A stretch of DNA of 64,000 nt from Rhizobium sp. CSW-27. Its GTDB lineage: Bacteria > Pseudomonadota > Alphaproteobacteria > Rhizobiales > Rhizobiaceae. The DNA lies in contig NZ_JAHHZO010000010.1 in assembly GCF_018760785.1 (NCBI RefSeq), positions 1 through 64,000 on the forward strand, given 5' to 3'. Made by a program: the position numbers and the translations under genes. The notes under the pieces were generated by a model. The model ran no database searches. It was not told the DNA's origin and saw nothing but the letters and a program-made list of their open reading frames with translations. The stretch's first letter is position 1; each line of letters starts with the position of its first letter. This document shows, in pieces, positions 57,151 to 64,000 of this stretch.

Positions 57151-58788
57151 ATGCGCGTGGCGCGACAGGATACCCGCTCCTTCTCCGTGCTGTCGCTGCT
57201 GGTGGCTGCCCTTGCCGTGATGCCGGTGGTGGCCGTGGTGTGGATCGCCGCCTCCGGCGGCTCCGACAGCCTGCAGCATGTTCTGGTGAACGTCTTGCCG
57301 CGCGCCACCGGCCGCACGCTGCTGCTGGTGGCTCTTACCGCTCTCGTCACCAGCCTGTTCGGCATCCTGACGGCCTGGCTCGTCACCACCTTCGATTTTC
57401 CGCTGCGGCGGCTGCTTTCGGTGGCGCTGGTACTGCCGCTCGCCATTCCCTCCTATATCGCGGCCTATACCTTTTCCGAGTTCCTCGATTTCACCGGACC
57501 GCTGCAGACCGGCTACCGCGCGCTGTTCGGCTTCCGGTCGGCCCGCGACTACTGGTTTCCGGATATCCGCTCGCTCGGCGGCGCGGTGCTGATCATGTCC
57601 TCGGTACTCTATCCTTATGTCTATCTCGCCTGCTGCTCCAACTTCCTGATGCAGGGGCGCGCGGCAGCCGATGTGGCCCGCACGCTGGGGGCCGGCCCCC
57701 TGCGCACCATCCTGCGCATACAGCTGCCCATGGCGCGACCGGCGCTGATGATCGGCCTGACGCTGGTCAGCATGGAAACGCTGAACGATATCGGTGCGGT
57801 GGAATATCTCGGCGTCAACACGCTGACCTTCTCCATCTACGACACATGGCTGAACCGGGGCAGCCTCGGCGGTGCCGCCCAGCTGGCGGTGGTGCTGCTC
57901 TTCGTCGTGGCGGGGCTGATCGCCGTGGAGCGGCTGGCGCGGCGGCGCCAGCGCTTCGTGGCGAACCGCACCACCGCGAGCGTCAACGAACAGATCCGCC
58001 CCCCGCTCGGGCGCGGGCGGCGCTGGCTTGCCGTTCTCGCCTGCCTTGTGCCGGTTGCCAGCGGCTTCGTGCTGCCCGTCGCCATGCTGCTGACCTATGC
58101 CTTCAAGCGTCTGGACCTGCTGCAGGACCCGCGGCTCCTCAAGGCCCTGTGGCACAGCGTCACCGTGTCGGGCGCCACCGCGCTTGCCACCGTACTGATC
58201 GGCTTCCTGCTGGCCTATACCGTGCGCAGCCGCGGCGGGGCGGTGAGCGGCCTTGCCGGACGGCTTGCCTCGCTCGGCTACGGCATGCCGGGCACAGTGC
58301 TGGCGATCGGCGTACTGGTGCCGCTGGCCGCCTTCGACAATGGGCTCGATGCCCTGCTGCGCAGCCATTTCGGCATCTCGACCGGGCTTCTGTTGTCCGG
58401 CACCGGCTTTGCCATCTTCTATGCCTGCACGGTGCGCTTTCTCACCATGGCGGAAGGCACGGTGGATTCCGGTTTCCAGAAACTCTCGCCGCATCTGGAC
58501 ATGGCGGCCCGCACGCTGGGGCGCAACCGCCTGAAGACGTTGACCGGCGTGCTGTTGCCCAACATGCGCCCGGCGCTCCTGACGGCCGCCCTCTTCGTCT
58601 TCGTGGAATCGACGAAGGAATTGTCGGCCACCATTCTGCTGCGCCCGTTCAACTTCAACACGCTGGCAACGCTGGTCTATGAGGATGCCTCGCGCGCCCA
58701 GATCGAGAATGCCTCGATCGCCTCGCTGATCATCGTTCTGGTCGGGCTCATTCCGGTGCTGCTGGTATCGCGCTCCATGGAACGGTAA
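57151..58788 (+). CDS. ferric-iron ABC transporter permease (FbpB type, two fused domains)
   Basis: The 545-residue inner-membrane protein has two permease halves, about 12 hydrophobic segments, and two EAA-type loops: VARTLGAGPLRTILRIQLPM and AARTLGRNRLKTLTGVLLPN. This double-length architecture and NDIGAVEYLGVNTLTFSIYD are typical of FbpB-like iron permeases. ATG 57151 follows an AGAGG site. Its binding-protein partner may be the fbpA gene 13 kb away. No ATPase gene is beside it. No clear iron box is seen upstream. Confidence 0.9.
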   Translation: MRVARQDTRSFSVLSLLVAALAVMPVVAVVWIAASGGSDSLQHVLVNVLPRATGRTLLLVALTALVTSLFGILTAWLVTTFDFPLRRLLSVALVLPLAIPSYIAAYTFSEFLDFTGPLQTGYRALFGFRSARDYWFPDIRSLGGAVLIMSSVLYPYVYLACCSNFLMQGRAAADVARTLGAGPLRTILRIQLPMARPALMIGLTLVSMETLNDIGAVEYLGVNTLTFSIYDTWLNRGSLGGAAQLAVVLLFVVAGLIAVERLARRRQRFVANRTTASVNEQIRPPLGRGRRWLAVLACLVPVASGFVLPVAMLLTYAFKRLDLLQDPRLLKALWHSVTVSGATALATVLIGFLLAYTVRSRGGAVSGLAGRLASLGYGMPGTVLAIGVLVPLAAFDNGLDALLRSHFGISTGLLLSGTGFAIFYACTVRFLTMAEGTVDSGFQKLSPHLDMAARTLGRNRLKTLTGVLLPNMRPALLTAALFVFVESTKELSATILLRPFNFNTLATLVYEDASRAQIENASIASLIIVLVGLIPVLLVSRSMER

Positions 58789-59152
58789 GCCTCTTTGTCA
58801 GGCAGGCGGCGCCAAAAGAGAGGGCAGCCGAAGCTGCCCTGAAGTGGTGCAATGGAAACCCGCCGGGCGAACGGGTGCGGCCTGTCGCCGCCTCGTGACC
58901 GCCCTGCCGCACGCTCCGCCACCGATCTGCAGTTGCAGGCGTTAAGGCGTGGTTAAGATGTGACGGTTTGATGTCAGGCAGCCGGCAAGGGTTAACAGCC
59001 AGTCAATGCAGGCAGGGCGTCGGAACAGCGCAGACGGCTTCAACTGACGGCCCTGTTTGCAAGACGCCCGCAATTCCGATAACGAAGCGCCACGGCTGCA
59101 GCGCCGATCCACCCATTTTCCCGTCATCCAGCAAAGAGATGGCCAAAGACGC
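58789..59152. other. intergenic region with a hairpin and a CtrA-type box
   Basis: No gene is seen in these 364 bases. A perfect AGGGCAGC/GCTGCCCT hairpin with a CGAA loop lies at 58821-58840 after the permease gene. A TTAA-N7-TTAA box is at 58942, and another TTAAC is at 58992. Confidence 0.6.
58942..58956. promoter_or_regulatory. candidate CtrA binding site
   Basis: TTAAGGCGTGGTTAA matches the CtrA consensus TTAA-N7-TTAA exactly, about 200 bases before the AsmA-like gene. CtrA control is inferred from the motif alone. Confidence 0.45.
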
Positions 59153-60973
59153 ATGATCGACTTGTCACCGCGCAACCGGACCTCCCGCACAGCGCTTCTC
59201 GTCGTTGCAGGCATCCTGGTGCTCGCGGTCCTGTTCCGGGTCCTGTCGCCGGTGCTGGTCTCCTCGGCGCTGGTGCGCGATCGGGTCGAGACCGCGGTCG
59301 AGGCATGGCTCGGCCATGACGTGACGATCGACAGCGTGCCGCAGCTGGAATTCTGGCCGCGGCCGATGGTGACGCTTCGCGGCATCGTCATCCGGCAGGA
59401 GGACAGGCCAGGTTCCCCCGTGCTCGGCCACATCGACGAGCTGTCGGCCAATTTCAGCCTGCTGAAGGCTCTGACCGGCAATCCGGTGTTCCAGAACTTC
59501 ACCCTTGTCGGCCCCGACATCACCGTCAGAACGAAAGCTGGCGGCCGGTTGAACTGGTCGAACCAGGGTCTGCTGGGAGCGGCAGTGCGCCATGCCGTCA
59601 GCACCGACCCGGCCGAGACCGCACGCCCGCTGCCGGAGGCGGAAATCGGCGACGTGACGATCTCCGGCGGGCGCCTGACGGTTGAGACGGCCGACGGGCG
59701 CAGCCTCGTCTTCGAGCGGATCAACGGTGCGCTCGACTGGGACGACCTCACCGCACCGGCACGCCTGCGCGCCCGCGCCGAGGTGCGTGGCGTGCTGCTC
59801 GACATCGACCTGTCCACCGCGCAGCCGCTGCAGTTGCTCGGCGGGGCAAGCGCGAGCCTCGATCTGGCGCTCAGTTCCAGCCTGATGACCGCCCGCTTCT
59901 CGGGCCGGGCCGATCTTGCCCGCACGGCCTTCCTTTCGGGCGACCTGCAGATGACCGTTCCGAAGATCGCCGATGTGGTGCAATGGGCGAACCTGCCCGT
60001 TCACACCGCCGATGCGCTGCACGATGTGACCCTGTCGGCCCGGCTGGTGACGCTTGACCGCGTCATGCGCTTCGACCAGCTGACCATCTCCGCCAATGGC
60101 AGCAGCGGCACCGGCGTGATGGACCTTTCCATGGCGACCGACACGCAGCCGCCGCGCGTGACCGGAACGCTTGCCTTCGATCGCATGGACCTGCGCGCCC
60201 TGGTGATGGCGATCTCCGACGATCAGCAGGAAATGGGCCCGCTGGATCCCGCACGGGAACCGCCCTTCGAACGGCAACTGGGCTTCGATGCGCGCTTTTC
60301 GGTGAAGACGGCAAGCTATGGAACGGTTTCGTTGACCAATGCCGCCGTCAGCCTGCTGTCGGATGCAAGGCGGGCCGAAGTCGAGATCCTCGACAGCGAG
60401 ATGCTGGGCGGCAGCATGAGCGGCCAGATCAGCATGCGGCTGATGCCGAAGCCGGCAACGAAGATCCGGCTTGCGGCGAGGAATGTCGACTTCGAAGCTC
60501 TGGCCAAGCAGTTGTCGCTTCCCGGTCCGCTGTTCTCCGCCCCGGCCTCCATCGATCTCAATCTCGATCTCGCCAAGCCCCTCTCGCTTGCCAAAGCCGA
60601 GGATGTCACCGGGAGCCTGCATCTTTCGGCAGCATCCGGATCGATTCCACGCCTCGATCTCGACGCCTTCCGCAGGCTCGCCTCCGGGTCCGGCTATTTT
60701 TCCCTCGAAAAGGCAAGGGAAGGCCGCACGGATTTCAACAGCCTCGACCTGAAGGCCGAGTTCGCCGCCGGCAGCGCCCGGATCACCGACGCGACGATAG
60801 ACGGCGAGACCTATGTCATGCATCTGTCCGGTGTTGTGCCCTACCAGACACGCAGTCTGTCGCTGATCGCCAGAGTGGACAGCAAGACGGGCGGCGCTTC
60901 GCACCGCGCCTTCATCGGCGGTGCATGGCCGAACCCGGTCATCTGGCCCGCACCGGATGGTTTGCGCCCCTGA
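59153..60973 (+). CDS. AsmA-family membrane-anchored protein
   Basis: The 606-residue protein has one N-terminal membrane helix (TALLVVAGILVLAVLFRVLS, about 15-34) followed by a long periplasmic AsmA-like domain. Typical features are ETAVEAWLGHDVTIDSVPQL, EFWPRPMVTLRGIVI, GGRLNWSNQGLL and a late LSLPGPLFSAPASIDLNLDL. Relatives are linked to outer-membrane lipid handling. ATG 59153 is used. Upstream in-frame codons look non-coding. A perfect CtrA-type box lies upstream, hinting at cell-cycle control of envelope functions. Confidence 0.85.
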   Translation: MIDLSPRNRTSRTALLVVAGILVLAVLFRVLSPVLVSSALVRDRVETAVEAWLGHDVTIDSVPQLEFWPRPMVTLRGIVIRQEDRPGSPVLGHIDELSANFSLLKALTGNPVFQNFTLVGPDITVRTKAGGRLNWSNQGLLGAAVRHAVSTDPAETARPLPEAEIGDVTISGGRLTVETADGRSLVFERINGALDWDDLTAPARLRARAEVRGVLLDIDLSTAQPLQLLGGASASLDLALSSSLMTARFSGRADLARTAFLSGDLQMTVPKIADVVQWANLPVHTADALHDVTLSARLVTLDRVMRFDQLTISANGSSGTGVMDLSMATDTQPPRVTGTLAFDRMDLRALVMAISDDQQEMGPLDPAREPPFERQLGFDARFSVKTASYGTVSLTNAAVSLLSDARRAEVEILDSEMLGGSMSGQISMRLMPKPATKIRLAARNVDFEALAKQLSLPGPLFSAPASIDLNLDLAKPLSLAKAEDVTGSLHLSAASGSIPRLDLDAFRRLASGSGYFSLEKAREGRTDFNSLDLKAEFAAGSARITDATIDGETYVMHLSGVVPYQTRSLSLIARVDSKTGGASHRAFIGGAWPNPVIWPAPDGLRP

Positions 60974-61041
60974 GGACGCACTCCGCGTCCGGCCTGCAGC
61001 CACCGGGACGCGAACCTCCTCGCCATCAATCAACCAAGTGC

Positions 61042-61066
61042 GGAACAATGCATCCAGGCGTCAGTT
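61042..61066 (+). promoter_or_regulatory. candidate EcfG-type promoter of the DUF378 gene
   Basis: GGAAC (61042-61046), 16 bases and AGTT (61063-61066) approximate GGAAC-N16/17-cGTT, 34 bases before ATG 61101. Confidence 0.4.
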
Positions 61067-61100
61067 GGAAGGCTGTCCAACTGCTCGAAAGGATTCGGAA

Positions 61101-61337
61101 ATGCGCGCCCTTAACATCATTACCCTTCTGCTGGTCATCGTCGGCGGCCTGAACTGGCTTCTCGTCGGCATCGCGGATTTTGACCTCGTCGCCGCCATCT
61201 TCGGCGGTCAGGACAGTGCTCTGGCCACCATCGTCTACGTGCTGGTCGGCCTCTCGGCCCTCTGGCAGCTCATCCCGCTGACCCGCTCCATGTCGGTCGG
61301 CGAAACCGCTGCCCAGGCCAATGTGGGCCATCACTGA
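61101..61337 (+). CDS. DUF378 small membrane protein
   Basis: The 78-residue protein has two hydrophobic helices: ALNIITLLLVIVGGLNWLLV (about 3-22) and ALATIVYVLVGLSALWQLIP (about 40-59). The GGLNWLLVG block is the DUF378 hallmark. ATG 61101 follows AAAGGATTC, an acceptable ribosome site. Function unknown. The GGAAC promoter candidate suggests membership in the general stress regulon. Confidence 0.9.
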   Translation: MRALNIITLLLVIVGGLNWLLVGIADFDLVAAIFGGQDSALATIVYVLVGLSALWQLIPLTRSMSVGETAAQANVGHH

Positions 61338-61450
61338 CCAAGAAGACCCGGCAACCGACGCCGTCTGCCACAAAGGAAGGGCCGGCCTCCCCCGCGGAGC
61401 GCCGGCTTTTCTGCGCGCGGATGGAGCGCCGGAGGGCTCAATGCCGAGGA

Positions 61451-62269
61451 TCAGCCGGCGCCGCGAATGGCGGCGTGTTCGTCGCGGATGCGGCGCGCCT
61501 CGTTGCGCTTGGTGGTGATCGAGGCAATGATCACGCCGATGGTGACGAGCCCGATCAGGATGGTGCAGACCGCATTGATTTCCGGTGTCACGCCGAGCCG
61601 CACCTGCGAGTAGATCTTGATCGGCAGGGTGGTGGCGCCAGGCCCGGTGGTGAAGCTTGCGATCACCAGATCGTCAAGCGACAGCGTGAAGGCCAGCATC
61701 CAGCCGGACACGATGGCCGGCAGGATCAGCGGCAGCGTGATACGGAAGAAGGTTTTCACCGGCGGGCAGCCCAGATCGAGCGCCGCCTCTTCCAGGCTGC
61801 GATCGAAGGTCAGAAGGCGCGACTGCACGATGATTGCCACATAGCACATGGTGAAGGTGGTATGGGCGATGGTCACCGTCCAGAAGCCACGATCGACATT
61901 CATCGCCACGAACAGGAGCAGCAGGGACAGGCCGGTAATGACCTCCGGCATGACCAGCGGCGCATAGATCATGCCGGTAAAGGCCATGCGGCCGGGAAAG
62001 CGCGGAAAGCGGTTGAGCGCCAGCGCCGCGAGTGTGCCCAGCACGGTGCCGAGCGTGGCACTGAGCACGCCGACCCGCGCCGTTACCCAGGCGGCATCCA
62101 TAAGCCCCTCGTTCGACCACATGACGCGATACCATTCCAGCGAGAAGCCACCCCAGACGGTGACCAGCTTGGAGGCGTTGAAGGAGTAGATCACCAGGAT
62201 GATGATCGGGATGTAGAGGAAGGCGAAGCACAGGGTCAGAACGGTGCTGTCGAAGCGCGATGGTTTCAT
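61451..62269 (-). CDS. polyamine-type ABC transporter permease (PotI/PotC-like)
   Basis: The 272-residue permease has six hydrophobic segments and the EAA loop EEAALDLGCPPVKTFFRITL. It is the second permease of a spermidine/putrescine-type importer. ATG 62269 is two bases from the stop of the PotH-like gene, so the two are coupled. Ligand is inferred from the family only. The operon continues beyond the window, where the binding protein may lie. Confidence 0.9.
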   Translation of the reverse strand: MKPSRFDSTVLTLCFAFLYIPIIILVIYSFNASKLVTVWGGFSLEWYRVMWSNEGLMDAAWVTARVGVLSATLGTVLGTLAALALNRFPRFPGRMAFTGMIYAPLVMPEVITGLSLLLLFVAMNVDRGFWTVTIAHTTFTMCYVAIIVQSRLLTFDRSLEEAALDLGCPPVKTFFRITLPLILPAIVSGWMLAFTLSLDDLVIASFTTGPGATTLPIKIYSQVRLGVTPEINAVCTILIGLVTIGVIIASITTKRNEARRIRDEHAAIRGAG

Positions 62270-62270
62270 C

Positions 62271-63179
62271 TCAGCCCGCCTTCTGCTGCTGGTTCTGGAA
62301 GATGACGATCGGCACCACGAGCGCAAGCAGCAGCAGGATGGCCACGGCGGACGCGAGCGGCCAGTCACGGTTGCCGAAGAACTCCGTCCACAGCGTCTTG
62401 CCGATCATCAGCGTTTCCGCCCCCCCGAGCAGGTCCGGGATCACGAATTCGCCGGTGATCGGGATGAAGCAGATCATCGAGCCTGCAATGACGCCCGGCA
62501 GCGACAGCGGAAAGGTGATCTTCCAGAAGGCCTTCCAGGGCGGACAGCCGAGATCGCTTGCTGCCTCCAGCAGCGTGCCGTCCATCTTTTCCAGCGCCGC
62601 ATAGAGCGGCAGCACCATGAAGGGCAGGTAGGAATAGACGATGCCGATGAAGACGGCATAATCGGTGCGGAAGATCTGTACCTGGTCGTCAGGCCCCAGA
62701 AGCCCGATGGTCTGCAGCAGCAGCGTCAGGAGCCCCTCCGGCTTCAGGATACCGATCCAGGCATAGACGCGGATCAGAAACGAGGTCCAGAACGGCAGGA
62801 TCACCATCATCATCAGCGTCGGGCGGATGGTGCTCGACGCCCGGGCCATGGCAAGCGCCATAGGATAGCCGATCAGCAGCAGGAGCAGCGTGGAGATCGC
62901 CGCGATCCGCAGCGATGACAGGTAGGCGTTGAAATAGAGCGGGTCCTCGGTGAGGAACTGGTAATTGTCGAAATCCAGTTGCGACAGGAAATCGCCAAGC
63001 GCGCCGAACCCTTCGAACGTCGGCGTATAGGGCGGCATGGCGATTGCCGTATCCGACAGCGAGATCTTCAGGATGATGAGGAAGGGCGCCGCAAAGAAGA
63101 CGATCAGCCAGAGATAGGGAACCGCGACCACCAGCCAGCGGAACGGATTGGTCTGCGAGGATGCACCGATCTCAGCCAT
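62271..63179 (-). CDS. polyamine-type ABC transporter permease (PotH/PotB-like)
   Basis: The 302-residue inner-membrane permease has six hydrophobic segments and an EAA loop LEAASDLGCPPWKAFWKITF. It has LPFWTSFLIRVYAWIGILKP as in PotH/PotB proteins. It starts 12 bases after the ATPase stop. It works with the PotI-like permease and the PotG-like ATPase. Confidence 0.92.
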   Translation of the reverse strand: MAEIGASSQTNPFRWLVVAVPYLWLIVFFAAPFLIILKISLSDTAIAMPPYTPTFEGFGALGDFLSQLDFDNYQFLTEDPLYFNAYLSSLRIAAISTLLLLLIGYPMALAMARASSTIRPTLMMMVILPFWTSFLIRVYAWIGILKPEGLLTLLLQTIGLLGPDDQVQIFRTDYAVFIGIVYSYLPFMVLPLYAALEKMDGTLLEAASDLGCPPWKAFWKITFPLSLPGVIAGSMICFIPITGEFVIPDLLGGAETLMIGKTLWTEFFGNRDWPLASAVAILLLLALVVPIVIFQNQQQKAG

Positions 63180-63191
63180 GCCCCGCCTCCC

Positions 63192-64000
63192 TCAGCGCGT
63201 CAGAACCAGGCCCGCATCGAGCGGCCAGGTCAGCCAGACCATATCCCCGAAGGTGATGGGGCGATCGACGAGGCGCGAGACATTGGCCTGCGCGGCCCTC
63301 AGCACGCGCCCATCCTCCAGCTTCACCAGGAAGACGGAGAAATCGCCGAGATAGCCGATATCCCAGACCTCGCCATGGGCGGTATTGGTCTCGGCGGCGG
63401 CCGGCGGATCGAGCGAGATGCGCACCTTTTCCGGACGGATGGCGAAGGCCACGCGGTCGCCGACCGCGGCCGGGCACTCCTGCTCGACCGCGATGGAAAG
63501 CCCGTCGCTTTCAAGGCGCACGACCGGCGGATGCCCCTCGTGAAGACAGACGCCCGCATTTTCCGTCAGCGCGCATTCGAGAATGTTGATGTCACCGATG
63601 AACTCGGCCACGTAGCGGCTGTTCGGCCCCTCGTAGATTTCGGCGGGCGTCGCCACCTGCACCACGATGCCCTTGTCCATCACCGCGATGCGGTCCGACA
63701 CGGTCATCGCCTCTTCCTGGTCATGGGTGACGATGAGGAAGGTCAGACCCAGCGTATGCTGGATATCCATCAGTTCGAACTGGGTTTCCTCGCGCAGCTT
63801 GCGGTCGAGCGCGCCGAGCGGTTCGTCGAGCAGCAGCACCTTCGGCCGCTTGGCGAGCGAACGGGCCAGCGCCACGCGCTGCCGCTGGCCGCCGGAAAGC
63901 TGCGCCGGCTTGCGCCGCGCAAAGGCCTCCAGCTTCACCAGTTTCAGCATTTCCTCGACACGGGCCCTGATCTCCGGCTTCGGCAGGCCATCCTGCTCCA
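63192..64000 (-). CDS. polyamine-type ABC ATPase (PotG/PotA-like), partial
   Basis: Only the C-terminal part is in the window. The 5' end, including Walker A, lies beyond base 64000. It has the signature LSGGQRQRVALARSL, Walker B KVLLLDEPLGALDRKLR, the H-loop TFLIVTHDQEEAMTVSDRIA, and a TOBE domain to the end. The frame continues upstream as EQDGLPKPEIRARVEEMLKL. It is the first gene of the visible Pot-type operon and supplies ATP hydrolysis for import. Confidence 0.93.
   Translation of the reverse strand, partial: EQDGLPKPEIRARVEEMLKLVKLEAFARRKPAQLSGGQRQRVALARSLAKRPKVLLLDEPLGALDRKLREETQFELMDIQHTLGLTFLIVTHDQEEAMTVSDRIAVMDKGIVVQVATPAEIYEGPNSRYVAEFIGDINILECALTENAGVCLHEGHPPVVRLESDGLSIAVEQECPAAVGDRVAFAIRPEKVRISLDPPAAAETNTAHGEVWDIGYLGDFSVFLVKLEDGRVLRAAQANVSRLVDRPITFGDMVWLTWPLDAGLVLTR

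Noticed and set aside
53092..58494. 1800-residue minus-strand open frame
   Set aside because: It is antisense to the histidine kinase and permease genes; open only because of high GC, with Arg/Gly/His-rich nonsense sequence.

Overview
The window (about 62 % GC, with dips in the polysaccharide genes) looks like chromosome of a Rhizobiaceae-type alphaproteobacterium. The strongest pointers are a RirA iron regulator with its three cluster cysteines, a tRNA-His that lacks G-1 and carries A73 (a feature known from a subgroup of alphaproteobacteria), a PdhS/DivJ-type histidine kinase, candidate EcfG-type GGAAC promoters, a CtrA-type box and rhizobial palindromic repeats. I cannot name genus or species.

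Layout. 1-431: an IS21-type terminus sitting in a decayed IS5-family transposase. 432-19677: a large surface-polysaccharide locus. On the minus strand it runs fcl, a WcaI-type glycosyltransferase, Wzy-like polymerase, Wzx-like flippase, several further glycosyltransferases, a WcaF-type acetyltransferase, an ExoY-like initiating sugar transferase, manC and ugd. gmd is divergent on the plus strand. ManC, Gmd and Fcl together make GDP-L-fucose and Ugd makes UDP-glucuronate, so the product is probably a fucose- and uronate-containing, possibly acetylated, Wzx/Wzy-type polysaccharide. Wza/Wzc/Wzb export genes are not in the window.

19.7-28.7 kb: ureidoglycine aminohydrolase, an unassigned 307-residue protein, a decayed DUF294/exonuclease gene pair, an MHS-type MFS transporter with a large inserted loop, an aldehyde dehydrogenase, cspA, rpsU and small proteins. 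28.8-34.9 kb: an operon of inositol-phosphatase-family enzyme, ABC ATPase, binding protein, two permeases and a LacI regulator, probably for uptake of a phosphorylated or polyol-like compound. 35.1-36.8 kb: a stress patch with an ECF sigma factor, a 44-residue membrane peptide and manganese catalase. 37-41.6 kb: UDP-galactopyranose mutase, two FAD amine/amino-acid oxidoreductases and a TetR regulator.

41.6-45 kb: a gene-free stretch packed with inverted repeats, an AbrB-type membrane protein, rirA and a divergent ferric-iron binding protein with a TGA-N9-TCA iron box between them. 45-52.3 kb: CoA-acylating methylmalonate-semialdehyde dehydrogenase, LysR regulator, a fused phosphotransferase/P-loop kinase, a P-type cation ATPase and tRNA-His. 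52.4-61.3 kb: phasin, a 1284-residue PAS histidine kinase, a ferric-iron permease, an AsmA-like protein behind a perfect TTAA-N7-TTAA box, and a DUF378 protein. 61.4-64 kb: a Pot-type polyamine ABC operon cut by the window end.

I did not find a clearly new defence or mobile system. The most interesting points are the decayed DUF294-exonuclease fusion, four GGAAC-N16-NGTT promoter candidates that would tie together stress genes scattered over 33 kb, the inverted-repeat-dense intergenic region at 41.6-42.1 kb, and the ABC/inositol-phosphatase operon.
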